64,000 bases of DNA from an uncultured Collinsella sp. (GCA_937937835.1 CALDBJ010000071.1:1-64000), one strand, 5' to 3'; positions 26,111-35,405 are shown, counted from the first letter of the stretch. Notes: generated by a model from the letters alone, not told the origin. Numbers and translations are program-made.

Positions 26111-28564
26111 ATGCGCGTTTCTTACGACTGGCTCAAGACCATGATCGATATTCCGGAGGATCCCAAGACCCTTTCGGACGAATATATCCGTACCGGCACC
26201 GAGGTCGAGGCGATCGACACCGTGGGCGAGTCCTTCGACCACGTGGTGACTGCCAAGGTTCTTACCAAGACCCCGCACCCCGATAGCGACCATATGTATG
26301 TGTGCTCGGTCGACGTGGGCGACAAGAATCTCGACGCCGACGGCAACCCCGCCCCGCTGCAGATCGTCTGCGGCGCGCAGAACTTCGAGGCTGGCGACCA
26401 CATCGTCACGGCAATGATCGGCGCTGTGCTTCCCGGCGACGTCAAGATCAAGAAGAGCAAGCTTCGCGGCGTCGTGTCCATGGGCATGAACTGCTCTGCG
26501 CGCGAGCTCGGCCTGGGCGGCGACCACTCCGGCATCATGATCCTGCCCGAGGATACGCCCTGCGGCATGCCGTTTGCCGAGTACGTGGGATCGAGCGACA
26601 CCGTGCTCGACTGCGAGATCACGCCCAACCGCCCCGACTGCCTGTCCATGATCGGCATGGCCCGCGAGACCGGCGCCATTTTCGACCGCGATTTCCACGT
26701 GGAGCTGCCCGCCATCAAGGCCGAGACCGGCCGCGCGACCGACGACGAGCTTTCCGTCGAGATTGCCGACGAGGGCCTGTGCGACCGCTACGTCGCCCGC
26801 ATCGTGCGCAACGTGAAGGTCGGCCCGTCGCCCGACTGGATGGTCAAGCGCCTCAACGCCCTGGGCGTGCGTCCGCACAACAACATCGTCGACATCACCA
26901 ACTATGTGATGATGCTCACTGGTCAGCCGCTGCACGCCTTTGACCTGGACACCTTTGCCGAGCGCGATGGCCATCGCCGCGTGGTGGTTCGCGCCGCCCA
27001 ACAGGACGAGAAGTTTACGACCCTCGACGGCGAGGAGCGCACGCTCGACGCCGGCATGGGCCTCATCACCGACGGCGAGCGTCCCGTGGCGCTGGCCGGC
27101 GTTATGGGCGGCATGGATTCCGAGATCGAGGACGACACCGTCGACGTGATGGTCGAGAGCGCCTGCTTCAACGCCGGTCGCACCTCGCACACCAGCCGCG
27201 ATCTGTCGCTGATCTCCGATGCCTCCATTCGCTTTGAGCGCCAGGTCGATGAGACCGGCTGCGTGGACGTCGCCAACGTCACCTGCGCGCTCATCGAGGA
27301 GATCGCCGGCGGCGAGGTTGCTCCCGGCTACGTGGATGTGTTCCCCGCGCCCAAGACCATCGACAGCATTAAGCTGCGCCTGGTCCGCGTGCATGCCATC
27401 TGCGGTGCCGACATCGAGCCTGATTTTATCGAGCGTTCGCTCACCCGCCTGGGCTGCACCGTCGAGCGCGACGGCGAGGACTTTATGGTCACCCCGCCGA
27501 GCTTCCGTCCCGACCTGCCGCGCGAGATTGACCTGATCGAGGAGGTCCTGCGCCTGTGGGGCATGGGTCGCGTCACGGCGACCATCCCGGCTGCCAAGAA
27601 CCACATCGGCGGTCTGACGCGCGAGCAGAAGCTTACCCGCAAGGTCGGCGAGATCCTGCGCGCCTGCGGCCTCAACGAGACCACGACCTTTGGCTTTGCC
27701 GCTCCGGGCGACCTGGAGAAGATCGGCATGTCCACCGAGGGCCGCGGCTGCCCCGTGGTGCTCATGAACCCGCTGGTGGCCGAGCAGACCGAGATGCGCC
27801 GCTCGCTGCTGCCGGGCCTGCTGCAGTCTGTGGCCTATAACGAGGCCCACGGCACGCCCAACGTGCACCTGTACGAGGTCGGTAGCCTGTTCCACGGCCG
27901 CGAGAACGCCAGCCTGCCCAAGGAGACCAAGTCCGTGGCGGGCGTGCTCTCGGGTCAGTGGAGCGAGCAGTCTTGGAGCATGAAGTACCGCAAGCTGCGT
28001 TTCTTCTTTGGCAAGGGCATTGTCGAGGAGCTGCTCGCCCAGCTGCGCATCGAGAAGGTTCGCTTCCGTCCCGTCGAGGGCGAGGGCTACGCTTTCTTGC
28101 AGCCGGGTCGTGCGGCCGAGGTTCTGTCCGGCGGCACCGTGCTGGGCTGGGTCGGCGAGATTCACCCCGAGGCGCGCGAAGCCATGGGCATCGACGAGGT
28201 CGTCGTTGCCTTTGAGCTCGATCTGGACAAGCTGATCAAGGGCGCTCGCAACCAGGAGAACTACCGCGAGTTCTCGCAGTACCCGGCCGTTGAGCACGAC
28301 CTTGCTATCGTGGTCGACAACACTGTGACCTGCGAGGATCTTGAGCGTCGTATTACGAGTGCCGGCGGCAAACTGCTCGAGGGCGTGCGCTTGTTCGATG
28401 TCTACCGCGATCCGGTCCGCATCGGCAAGGGCAAGAAATCCATGGCCTTTGCGCTTACGTATCGCTCCGACGACCACACGCTCACCAGCGAAGAGGTCGA
28501 AAAAGCGCACCAGAAGATCGTCACCAAGGTGTGCAAGGGCGTAAACGGCGAGGTCCGCGGCTAG
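26111..28564 (+). CDS. pheT: Phenylalanyl-tRNA synthetase beta subunit
   Basis: An 817-residue beta subunit. Domain order: N-terminal EMAP/tRNA-binding domain (about 40-155, HPDSDHMYVCSVDVG), B3/B4 editing domain (about 205-400), B5, the catalytic-like core (RKVGEILRACGLNETTTFGF), and a C-terminal anticodon-binding FDX-ACB domain (about 720-817, YPAVEHDLAIVVDNTVTCEDL). AAAGGAG lies ~9 nt before ATG. Co-regulated with pheS by the T-box. Confidence 0.96.
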   Translation: MRVSYDWLKTMIDIPEDPKTLSDEYIRTGTEVEAIDTVGESFDHVVTAKVLTKTPHPDSDHMYVCSVDVGDKNLDADGNPAPLQIVCGAQNFEAGDHIVTAMIGAVLPGDVKIKKSKLRGVVSMGMNCSARELGLGGDHSGIMILPEDTPCGMPFAEYVGSSDTVLDCEITPNRPDCLSMIGMARETGAIFDRDFHVELPAIKAETGRATDDELSVEIADEGLCDRYVARIVRNVKVGPSPDWMVKRLNALGVRPHNNIVDITNYVMMLTGQPLHAFDLDTFAERDGHRRVVVRAAQQDEKFTTLDGEERTLDAGMGLITDGERPVALAGVMGGMDSEIEDDTVDVMVESACFNAGRTSHTSRDLSLISDASIRFERQVDETGCVDVANVTCALIEEIAGGEVAPGYVDVFPAPKTIDSIKLRLVRVHAICGADIEPDFIERSLTRLGCTVERDGEDFMVTPPSFRPDLPREIDLIEEVLRLWGMGRVTATIPAAKNHIGGLTREQKLTRKVGEILRACGLNETTTFGFAAPGDLEKIGMSTEGRGCPVVLMNPLVAEQTEMRRSLLPGLLQSVAYNEAHGTPNVHLYEVGSLFHGRENASLPKETKSVAGVLSGQWSEQSWSMKYRKLRFFFGKGIVEELLAQLRIEKVRFRPVEGEGYAFLQPGRAAEVLSGGTVLGWVGEIHPEAREAMGIDEVVVAFELDLDKLIKGARNQENYREFSQYPAVEHDLAIVVDNTVTCEDLERRITSAGGKLLEGVRLFDVYRDPVRIGKGKKSMAFALTYRSDDHTLTSEEVEKAHQKIVTKVCKGVNGEVRG

Positions 28565-28672
28565 GTCCTGCGCTGGGGTATGGGTCAGCGGTGGCTGCTG
28601 CCGAGTCCTACGTGACTGCTATGCCCGGTATAAGGCACCGTTGAGCCTACATATATGACACGCGCATTACAT

Positions 28673-28707
28673 AACGGCGTGCTGCTTTGTCGGCAGTGCG
28701 CCGTTTT
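28673..28707 (+). terminator. Terminator after pheT
   Basis: AACGGCGTGCTGC pairs with GCAGTGCGCCGTT through two central G-T pairs, followed by TTTTG. Its right half overlaps the promoter of the next operon. Confidence 0.7.
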
Positions 28708-28715
28708 GCTATGAT
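28687..28715 (+). promoter_or_regulatory. Promoter of the nickel/cobalt transporter operon
   Basis: TTGTCG, 17 bp, TATGAT. The predicted start point falls a few bases before the inverted repeat at 28726. Confidence 0.6.
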
Positions 28716-28725
28716 AGCCCGCGTC

Positions 28726-28753
28726 GTGTTACGAATCTGACATTACGTAACAC
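28726..28753 (+). promoter_or_regulatory. NikR-like operator
   Basis: A perfect inverted repeat GTGTTAC-N14-GTAACAC (8-bp arms GTGTTACG/CGTAACAC counted with N12) lies just downstream of the -10 box. From recall, this half-site and spacing match NikR operators described for non-enteric bacteria. It points to nickel-dependent repression of the following transporter. Confidence 0.75.
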
Positions 28754-28810
28754 TGGAAAGGTGATTCAAACGGCGTTGCGATTCCGTGCGCCGATAACCG
28801 GGAGGCGCGC

Positions 28811-29896
28811 ATGCACATTCCAGATAATTATCTGTCCCCGCAGACCGATGCCGTCATGGCAGTGGCGATGGTGCCCGTTTGGATCCACTGCATCAAGAAA
28901 GTGCGCGCCACGCTCGATCGCGAGCACATGGCTTTCCTGGGCATCTGCGCCGCGTTCTCCTTCCTGCTTATGATGTTCAATGTGCCGCTGCCCGGCGGCA
29001 CCACAGGTCACGCCGTCGGCGGCGCGCTCATTGCGCTGCTGCTAGGCCCCGAGGCCGCGGCTATCGCTGTCTCGGTTGCGCTGGCGCTGCAGGCGCTGCT
29101 GTTTGGCGACGGCGGCGTTCTGTCGTTTGGCGCCAACTGCTTTAACATGGCCTTTGTGCTGCCGTTTGTCGCTGCTATCGTGTTCCGTGCGCTCAACAGC
29201 CGCCTGCACGACAAGAGCTGGGGCGCCTCGGTTTCTGCCGTCGTGAGCGGTTGGGTCGGCCTGTGCCTGGCAGCCCTGTGCGCGGCAATCGAGTTTGGTA
29301 TTCAGCCGATGCTCTTTACCAACGCTTCGGGCGCGCCGCTGTACTGCCCCTTCCCGCTGTCCGTGGCTATTCCGGCCATGTTGATCCCGCATATGCTGGT
29401 TGCCGGCGTGATCGAGGGCGTGGCGACGGCCGCCATCTACGGTTTCATTAAGAAGACGGCGCCGAGCGTTATCGTCGGGCCCGAGGCCGTCGATGGCCAG
29501 CTTACTGCCGAGGGCGTTGCTGCCGAGAAGACCTCGCTGGTCCCCACGCTCATCTTGGTTGCCGTGCTTGTCGTGGCTACGCCGCTCGGCTTGCTTGCCA
29601 CAGGTGACGCATGGGGCGAGTGGGACGCCGAGGGCGCCGCGACCGCCGTTCAGGAGGCTGGTGACGACAGTCTGCAGGCTTCGGTCGGCCTTGATACCCC
29701 GACCTTTGCCGACGCTCTGCCTACGGGTGATTACCTGCAGGCCTATTCCGAGGAGCAGGGCCTTGGCTTTGCCGGTCAGGCTGCCATGTATATCCTGTCC
29801 GGCGTGATTGGCGTGGCGGTGCTTACCATCGCATTCCGTCTGATCTCGCTGACGGTTAAGGAAAGCGGTGCTCATGGCAATAGCCGAGTTGCCTAG
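28811..29896 (+). CDS. ECF-type nickel/cobalt transporter, NikM/CbiM with fused CbiN/NikN-like tail
   Basis: A 361-residue membrane protein, the substrate-specific (S) component. The conserved N terminus MHIPDNYLSPQ holds the metal-binding His2, and FNVPLPGGTTGHAVGGAL and FGDGGVLSFGANCFNMA are family blocks. About 7 helices are followed by an extra C-terminal segment (about 235-350) with two helices flanking an acidic extracellular loop, like a fused NikN/CbiN. A NikR-like operator favours nickel over cobalt. GGGAGG precedes ATG. First gene of a three-gene operon. Confidence 0.9.
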   Translation: MHIPDNYLSPQTDAVMAVAMVPVWIHCIKKVRATLDREHMAFLGICAAFSFLLMMFNVPLPGGTTGHAVGGALIALLLGPEAAAIAVSVALALQALLFGDGGVLSFGANCFNMAFVLPFVAAIVFRALNSRLHDKSWGASVSAVVSGWVGLCLAALCAAIEFGIQPMLFTNASGAPLYCPFPLSVAIPAMLIPHMLVAGVIEGVATAAIYGFIKKTAPSVIVGPEAVDGQLTAEGVAAEKTSLVPTLILVAVLVVATPLGLLATGDAWGEWDAEGAATAVQEAGDDSLQASVGLDTPTFADALPTGDYLQAYSEEQGLGFAGQAAMYILSGVIGVAVLTIAFRLISLTVKESGAHGNSRVA

Positions 29897-30710
29897 CTGG
29901 CTTGCGGTCGAGCAGCGTTACGAGCCCGTGGGGGCTCGGCATCGCGTGATGCAAAAGAATGTCCTGCACCTGGCGAGCCTGCTTGAGCGGGTTCGCCTGG
30001 GTGGGGGCGCGCACGAGGGCGGGTCGATGGTCGACCGCGCCCTTTCTTGCGTTTCGGCTCCGGTGCGCCTGGTGGGGATGTTCGTCTGCGTCCTGTGCGT
30101 GTGTCTGACACAGAGCCCGCTGTACCTCATGTTGATGGCGGCCATTGCGCTGGTGCTCGTTGCCGTGCGCCCCGTACGCGGGCTGCGTGCGACCATTGTA
30201 CCGGCGCTCGGCGCCACGGGGCTTGCGGTGGTTCTGGCATTGCCTGCCCTGCTGCTGGGCGCGTCTGCCACGGGCGCCATGCTCAAGATCGCGCTCAAGA
30301 CCTTCATTAATGTGTCGCTGGTGCTGGGCGTTTCGTGGACGCTTACCTGGAGCCGCATGTCGGCGGCGCTCAAAATGCTGCACCTGCCCGACGAGGTCAT
30401 CTTTACCTTTGATATGGCACTCAAGCATATCGAGGTGCTGGGACGCACGGCGCACGATCTGTGCGAATCGGTCATGCTGCGCAGCGTTGGCCGTGCGCCT
30501 GAGGGATTTTCGCGTACCGATTCGATCGCGGGTATCATGGGCATGACCTTTATCAAGGCGATGGAATGCAGCCGCGCGATGGACGAGGCCATGCTGTGCC
30601 GCGGCTTTGCCGGTGTGTATCCGGCTCCCGCACGCGCCGGGTTTGGCTGGCGCGATGCGGTCTATGCGGCCGGCGTGGCGCTGCTGGCAGTGTTGTGCGC
30701 CGTGCTGTAG
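29874..30710 (+). CDS. ECF transporter transmembrane component (NikQ/CbiQ)
   Basis: A 278-residue EcfT-type membrane protein coupling the S component to the ATPase. N-terminal cytosolic part RYEPVGARHRVMQKNVLHL, then ~5 helices, and the coupling-helix signature with Ala-Arg-Gly variant (MDEAMLCRGFAGVYPAPAR). Overlaps the previous gene by 23 bp. ATG is preferred, but a GTG two codons earlier is closer to AAGGAA. Confidence 0.87.
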   Translation: MAIAELPSWLAVEQRYEPVGARHRVMQKNVLHLASLLERVRLGGGAHEGGSMVDRALSCVSAPVRLVGMFVCVLCVCLTQSPLYLMLMAAIALVLVAVRPVRGLRATIVPALGATGLAVVLALPALLLGASATGAMLKIALKTFINVSLVLGVSWTLTWSRMSAALKMLHLPDEVIFTFDMALKHIEVLGRTAHDLCESVMLRSVGRAPEGFSRTDSIAGIMGMTFIKAMECSRAMDEAMLCRGFAGVYPAPARAGFGWRDAVYAAGVALLAVLCAVL

Positions 30711-30732
30711 GCACTGCTGGTTCCGGCTGGGG

Positions 30733-31527
30733 ATGCAACTAGGGAAGGGCGACGTTTTGGCAAACGATACAAATGGCGCGATGGGCGCGAGCGGTGCTGC
30801 TGGCGCCGAGACCACGCCGCTCATCGAGTTTCGCGACGTGGTGTTTTCCTATGCGGGGCATACGGTTGTCGATGGCGTGTCGCTGCAGGTCGATCGTGGC
30901 GAACTCGTTGCCCTGCTCGGTCCCAACGGCTGCGGTAAGACGACGATTATGCGCCTTATTAACGGCCTTGAGCTTGCGGACGCAGGGGAATACCTGTTTG
31001 ACGGGCATGTGATTGATGCGGCGTTTCTAAAGGATTCCGCGGCCGCTCAGCGTTTTCATCAGCGCGTTGGCTTTGTGTTCCAGAATGCCGACGCGCAGCT
31101 CTTTTGCGCCACGGTGGGCGAGGAGGTCGCTTTTGGTCCCGCGCAGATGGGGCTGCCGACGGGCGAGCTCGAGCGCCGCGTCCGCGATGCCATGGGGCTG
31201 TTCCAGGTTGCCGACCTTGCCGACGCCTCTCCCTATCAGCTCTCGGGTGGGCAAAAGAAGCGTGTTGCGCTGGCTGCGGTGGTGTCGATGAACCCGGATA
31301 TCTTGGTCCTCGACGAGCCTACCAATGGGCTCGACGAGGATTCATGCGACATCGTGGTCAATTTCTTGCTGGCTTATGTCGCGGCGGGTAAGACGGTCTT
31401 GATGAGCACGCATCACCAGGATTTGGTGCGACGCCTGGGTGCCCGTGCAATCTATATCGATCGATATCACCATGTGGTCGAGGCGTCTTCGTCGTCGTAT
31501 GGAACCGAAAGCGGTGCTACGGACTAG
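30733..31527 (+). CDS. ECF transporter ATP-binding protein (NikO/CbiO)
   Basis: An ABC ATPase of ~264 residues. Walker A GPNGCGKTT, Q-loop VFQNADAQLF, signature LSGGQKKR, Walker B ILVLDEPTNGLD, and H-loop STHHQDLV are all present. The ~30 residues before the ABC core are poorly conserved. A TTG at 30757 has a better ribosome site (AGGGAAGG), so translation may begin there. Completes the NikMN-Q-O set. Dedicated nickel enzymes (urease, hydrogenase) are not in this window. Confidence 0.88.
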   Translation: MQLGKGDVLANDTNGAMGASGAAGAETTPLIEFRDVVFSYAGHTVVDGVSLQVDRGELVALLGPNGCGKTTIMRLINGLELADAGEYLFDGHVIDAAFLKDSAAAQRFHQRVGFVFQNADAQLFCATVGEEVAFGPAQMGLPTGELERRVRDAMGLFQVADLADASPYQLSGGQKKRVALAAVVSMNPDILVLDEPTNGLDEDSCDIVVNFLLAYVAAGKTVLMSTHHQDLVRRLGARAIYIDRYHHVVEASSSSYGTESGATD

Positions 31528-31607
31528 TTGCTGCGTAGAGCGTGCGTAGCCGTCCGCGCGGCTTTGCCGTGATGGTATAGTTATCCAGGTTTTTTATGGG
31601 GGTGGCT

Positions 31608-32456
31608 ATGCCAAGCTGGAACATTCATATCGCTCAGACGGAGCGTTTGCTGGAGCGCACCGGAGCGCTTGCCAATAGCGTGCGCGACCGCAATGCCTTT
31701 TTGTTTGGCTGCGTGGTTCCGGATATCTTCGTGGGCTATATGGTCCCTGGCATCGCCGATCCCATCCCGTACCGCATTACGCACTTTGCAAAGCCCGAGC
31801 CTATCCCTAAGCCTCGTGAGCATGAGTTCTGGGATACCTATGTGGCACCGTTGCTTAAAAGTTCGCCCACCGGTGCGCCAGCCGCGGCGACCTCGATTGT
31901 CGAGGAGCGCGAGCGACTCAATCGGGTGCATTATCCCCAACGCTACAAGGATGCCGAGCCGGTTGCCGGTCCCGGTGCTAGCGAGCTTTCGCTCGCGCCC
32001 GATGACGTGGCGCAGTCGCTGCTCGATCTGACGCTGGGCGTTTGGTCTCACCTCGTGGCCGATACCGTGTGGAATACGCGCGTGAATCAGTACCTGGAGG
32101 CGCACGGCGGCAAACCGTGCGAGGAATTCCGCATTAAAAAGCAAGGCGACTTTGACTGGTTTGGCAAGACGCTCGGCATCGTTTCGATTCCGCGCGCGAC
32201 CGATCGCCTGTATACCGCTGCGACGCGTTTTGGGCAGTATCCCATCCATAAAGAGTATGTGCTCAAGACCATCGGCGTTATGCACGAGATCGTGCGCGAA
32301 AACCCCGGCGAGCCCGACCATCCGCCATACCGCCTGCTGGCCGAGGAATTCTTCGACGCAACGTTTACCGAGGTCATCGAGCTGACCGAAGCGGGCTTTG
32401 CGGCTCGCGTTGCCGCTTCTGACGTTCCCGCAGTCCCTCTGATCGCTAGCTGCTAG
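31608..32456 (+). CDS. Zinc-dependent phospholipase C-like protein
   Basis: A 282-residue protein starting MPSWNIHIAQTE, with NAFLFGCVVPDIFVGY. This is the N-terminal pattern of the Zn_dep_PLPC family, in which the early Trp/His and Asp residues bind zinc. Another conserved metal-site region is LTLGVWSHLVADTVWN. No signal peptide, so intracellular, unlike clostridial toxins. GGGGG lies 5 nt before the chosen ATG, and a TATAGT box lies ~30 bp upstream. The reaction is unproven; these proteins are common in Firmicutes and Coriobacteria. Confidence 0.8.
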   Translation: MPSWNIHIAQTERLLERTGALANSVRDRNAFLFGCVVPDIFVGYMVPGIADPIPYRITHFAKPEPIPKPREHEFWDTYVAPLLKSSPTGAPAAATSIVEERERLNRVHYPQRYKDAEPVAGPGASELSLAPDDVAQSLLDLTLGVWSHLVADTVWNTRVNQYLEAHGGKPCEEFRIKKQGDFDWFGKTLGIVSIPRATDRLYTAATRFGQYPIHKEYVLKTIGVMHEIVRENPGEPDHPPYRLLAEEFFDATFTEVIELTEAGFAARVAASDVPAVPLIASC

Positions 32457-33526
32457 CCGGCCGGCTTAACGGAGAACAGTTCATCCCAATTGACCAACAG
32501 CTCCCGTCGCAGGGTTTCTGCGGCGGTGCGTTCCTGATCGGTCTTTGGGATGTAGGGGAGCCCCGCCTTTTTATGAATGAGCTCGGCGATGTTGTTAAAG
32601 CTCTTCGTGTCCTTGATTTGCTCATAGGTTATCTGGATAACGTCATAGCCCATGCTTGTGAGGGCGGTGGTGCGCTCGGCATCGGAGAGACTTGCGGCTT
32701 CGCTGTCATGGGCGGAGCGGCCTTGGCATTCCAAAATGACGCCCATGCTGTCGATGTTGCTCTCTATGAGGATATCGGCGTAGCAGCAGGTTTTGTCATA
32801 CAGTGAGCGTGCGGCGTCGCTGAGTGGGATGCGCACGTTGTTTGCGATGTTGATGCCCATGCCGCCCTCGTCGCGGGGGAGCGAGACAAGCATGGAGGTC
32901 TGTACTTCGAAGGGCGAGGCGGTCTGCCCCGTCATGTGCTCGGCTGCCCAGCGCAGTTGTTTAACGCCGCGCAGGCCTGCGGCCTGCTTGGCGAACGCGG
33001 CGATATCCGCTGCGCTGAGGAGCGGTGGGCGCTTCCACAGGTTGGTGTCATTGCCTTTGGTGTCGACAACGCGTTTCCAACCACAGTCGGGCGGAATGAG
33101 CTTAAGCGAAATTGCTTCATCGAGCTGCTGCTGCGCCCGTTTACAAGGCGTGAACACTGCAAAGGAGCCGCACATCTCGTAGCAAGCCATGAGTAACTGG
33201 TTGCGCGAGACCTGCGTAGCAAGGTTGAGCAGTGTGAACTCCGGGGACGTGACATTAAACCCATGCTCAGTCTGCCTAAACGACCCAGGAGGCGGCTCTT
33301 GGGTTAGCAGACGGCTATGAAATAGCTTTCCGTTCGCGCGCTGTTTTCTTTCGCCCACGAATCTCCAAACTGGTGTGCCGAGCAAGTCTTTAAATACTGG
33401 TTGTTTTGAGTAATGCACCAAGCGATGGTCATGGTCGGGCGGCAGGATTGCCGGATAGAGTCCTAGTATCTGGGGCGGGATGCGATAGTACTGAAAAGCT
33501 GTGGGTCCGCAAGCGAGAAATGACAT
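32453..33526 (-). CDS. PD-(D/E)XK nuclease-fold protein, unknown function
   Basis: A 357-residue protein. The C-terminal half shows E in ASPFEVQTSMLV, D in CYADILIE, and ILECQGRSAHD, a plausible (D)-E-x-Q nuclease core. The N-terminal half has SPEFTLLNLATQVSRNQLLMACYEMCGSFAVF, like AbiEi-linked proteins, so the layout mirrors the protein at 6.9-7.9 kb without close identity. No strong Shine-Dalgarno precedes ATG. Overlaps the convergent gene's end by 4 bp. Cytosolic; a defence or DNA-processing role is inferred. Confidence 0.6.
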   Translation of the reverse strand: MSFLACGPTAFQYYRIPPQILGLYPAILPPDHDHRLVHYSKQPVFKDLLGTPVWRFVGERKQRANGKLFHSRLLTQEPPPGSFRQTEHGFNVTSPEFTLLNLATQVSRNQLLMACYEMCGSFAVFTPCKRAQQQLDEAISLKLIPPDCGWKRVVDTKGNDTNLWKRPPLLSAADIAAFAKQAAGLRGVKQLRWAAEHMTGQTASPFEVQTSMLVSLPRDEGGMGINIANNVRIPLSDAARSLYDKTCCYADILIESNIDSMGVILECQGRSAHDSEAASLSDAERTTALTSMGYDVIQITYEQIKDTKSFNNIAELIHKKAGLPYIPKTDQERTAAETLRRELLVNWDELFSVKPAG

Positions 33527-33570
33527 GGCAATCCGATCGTTCGAGCGTTGTTTGGGCTAGAAAGGCTATC

Positions 33571-33705
33571 GGTTTCGGAAGTGCGGGGAAAAAGACAAAC
33601 AGGCAAAGCACAAGCGGTATTTGAGCCAACTTTATCAGGGGTTTTGTTGAAATAAAAGGGCTTGTGCTCGGGGGTAAGCAATTTTTCCCCGCACTTCCGA
33701 AAACC
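33571..33705. repeat. Nested long inverted repeat
   Basis: The outer arms 33571-33593 and 33682-33705 are complementary over 23 of 24 bases (TTCGGAAGTGCGGGGAAAAA). An inner pair AGCACAAG (33607-33614) / CTTGTGCT (33661-33668) continues the palindrome. It lies in a gene-free stretch of ~420 bp. No ORF inside. It is too long for a normal terminator and resembles a transposon-like palindrome or structured RNA. Confidence 0.75.
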
Positions 33706-33881
33706 AGGTCGATCTGACTCTTGCTAAAACGATTTAGCAGCGTCGGTCAAGGTGCGGGTTTGCCACCGGGCGAACACTTTTAGCGCTTGGGACTATATTT
33801 ATTGGGCCTCGAAGGGTGGATTTCGCGCTTTTGGTAAAGAAATGAGTGTGTGTTTTGCCGTGTGCCGGCATTGGCATAGAA

Positions 33882-33916
33882 AAAGGGCCCGGAAGGCTTT
33901 GCCTTCCGGGCCCTTT
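33882..33916 (-). terminator. Terminator of pyk
   Basis: Minus strand: 16-bp perfect stem AAAGGGCCCGGAAGGC with a 3-nt loop, followed by further T residues. Confidence 0.9.
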
Positions 33917-33944
33917 GCAATGCAAACCTGCTTGCAAGTACGAC

Positions 33945-35405
33945 TTAGCGCACCTGAGCGACGTAAGCGACGTTGGTCGAGGAGACCTTGTCCTCGAGCT
34001 GGACGCTCATGCGGGGATCGCCGGCGGTAGCGACGGTCAGGTCGCCGGCCTCGACGTAGCCGAGCTCCTTAGCGGTCTCGATCGCCTTGACGATCGTGCC
34101 GTTGACGGTGCCCTGGGTAATCTCGGCCTGGTGCGGGATAACGCCCCAGTACATGATCATCTGCTGGACGGCCCACTCGTGGCGGGAGAACGCGCAGATC
34201 GGCATGTTGGGACGGAAGTGCGAGATCAGGCGAGCGGTACGACCGGTTGTCGTCGGCACGGTGATGCACTTGGCGCCAACGGTGGTAGCCATGTTCACAG
34301 CGGACATACCCACAACGTTGTTGACGACGCGAGTGCCGTGAGCATCGGCCGGAACCTCGAGCGGAGCGTGGGCCGGGAGGTACTTCTCGGTCTCGAGAGC
34401 GATGCTGGCCTGCATCTTGACGGCCTCGACCGGGTACTTGCCGGCAGCGGACTCGCCGGAAAGCATAACGGCGTCGGTGCCGTCGTAAATGGCGTTAGCA
34501 ACGTCGGCAACCTCGGCGCGCGTCGGGCGCGGGTTCTGCTGCATGGAGTCGAGCATCTGCGTAGCGGTGATAACGGGCTTGTAGGCCGCGTTGCACTTAG
34601 CGATGATCTCCTTCTGGATGTGCGGAACGAGCTCGGGCTTGATCTCGATGCCCAGGTCGCCACGGGCGACCATGATGCCGTCGGAAGCCTCGAGGATCTC
34701 GTCGAAGTTCTCGACGCCCAGGGCGCACTCGATCTTCGGGAAGATCGTCACGTGCTCGCCGCCGTTCTCGCGGCAAAGCTCGCGGATGCCGCGGACGGAC
34801 TCGCCGTCACGGATGAAGGAAGCGGCGATGTAGTCGATGTTCTCGGTCAGGCCAAAGAGGATGTCCTGACGATCGCGCTCGGTGATGGCGGGCAGCGAGA
34901 TGTTGACGTTGGGCATGTTGACGCCCTTGCGCTCGCCGATCAGGCCGTCGTTCTTAACGACGCAGGTCATGTCCTGGCCGTCGACGGACTCGACCTCGAG
35001 GGCAACCAGGCCGTCATCGATCAGGATGAGGGAGCCCTTCTCGACCTCGGAGGGCAGAGCCAGGTAGTCGAGGGAGATGTGCTCAGCGGTGCCGTGGAAA
35101 TCCTCGGACGTGGGCTGAGCGGTGACGACGATCTTGTCGCCGGTCTTGACGGCAACCTTCTTGCCATCGACCAAAAGGCCGGTGCGGACCTCGGGGCCCT
35201 TGGTGTCGAGCAGGATGCCGACGGGCATGCCGAGCTCCTTGGAAATACGGCGGACGCGCTCGATGCGACCGTGGTGCTCGTCGTAGGAGCCGTGCGAGAA
35301 GTTAAAACGGGCGACGTTCATGCCCGCCTTGATCATCTCGCGGATGGTCTCGTCGCTATCGCAGGCGGGACCCATGGTGCATACAATCTTGGTGCGCTTG
35401 TACAT
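33945..35405 (-). CDS. pyk: Pyruvate kinase
   Basis: A 486-residue glycolytic enzyme (PEP + ADP to pyruvate + ATP). The TIM barrel begins RTKIVCTMGPACDS; NFSHGSYDEH, the catalytic Lys region FPKIECALGVEN, MVARGDLGIEI and ATQMLDSM are all present. The B domain is at ~70-165, and the C-terminal allosteric domain (about 345-486) carries VPTTTGRTARLISHFRPN. Length is normal. GGAGG lies 5 nt before ATG. Monocistronic, with its own promoter and terminator. Confidence 0.97.
   Translation of the reverse strand: MYKRTKIVCTMGPACDSDETIREMIKAGMNVARFNFSHGSYDEHHGRIERVRRISKELGMPVGILLDTKGPEVRTGLLVDGKKVAVKTGDKIVVTAQPTSEDFHGTAEHISLDYLALPSEVEKGSLILIDDGLVALEVESVDGQDMTCVVKNDGLIGERKGVNMPNVNISLPAITERDRQDILFGLTENIDYIAASFIRDGESVRGIRELCRENGGEHVTIFPKIECALGVENFDEILEASDGIMVARGDLGIEIKPELVPHIQKEIIAKCNAAYKPVITATQMLDSMQQNPRPTRAEVADVANAIYDGTDAVMLSGESAAGKYPVEAVKMQASIALETEKYLPAHAPLEVPADAHGTRVVNNVVGMSAVNMATTVGAKCITVPTTTGRTARLISHFRPNMPICAFSRHEWAVQQMIMYWGVIPHQAEITQGTVNGTIVKAIETAKELGYVEAGDLTVATAGDPRMSVQLEDKVSSTNVAYVAQVR

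Noticed and set aside
26090..28510. An 806-codon open frame opposite pheT (similar ones opposite the P-ATPase, recQ and the M16 peptidase)
   Set aside because: High-GC shadow of strong genes; low-complexity Gly/Val/Ala/His/Asp composition, no ribosome site.
28565..28810. Cobalamin riboswitch before the CbiM-like gene
   Set aside because: Leader after the predicted start is ~90 nt, and no B12-box-like sequence is seen; the NikR-like repeat explains control better.
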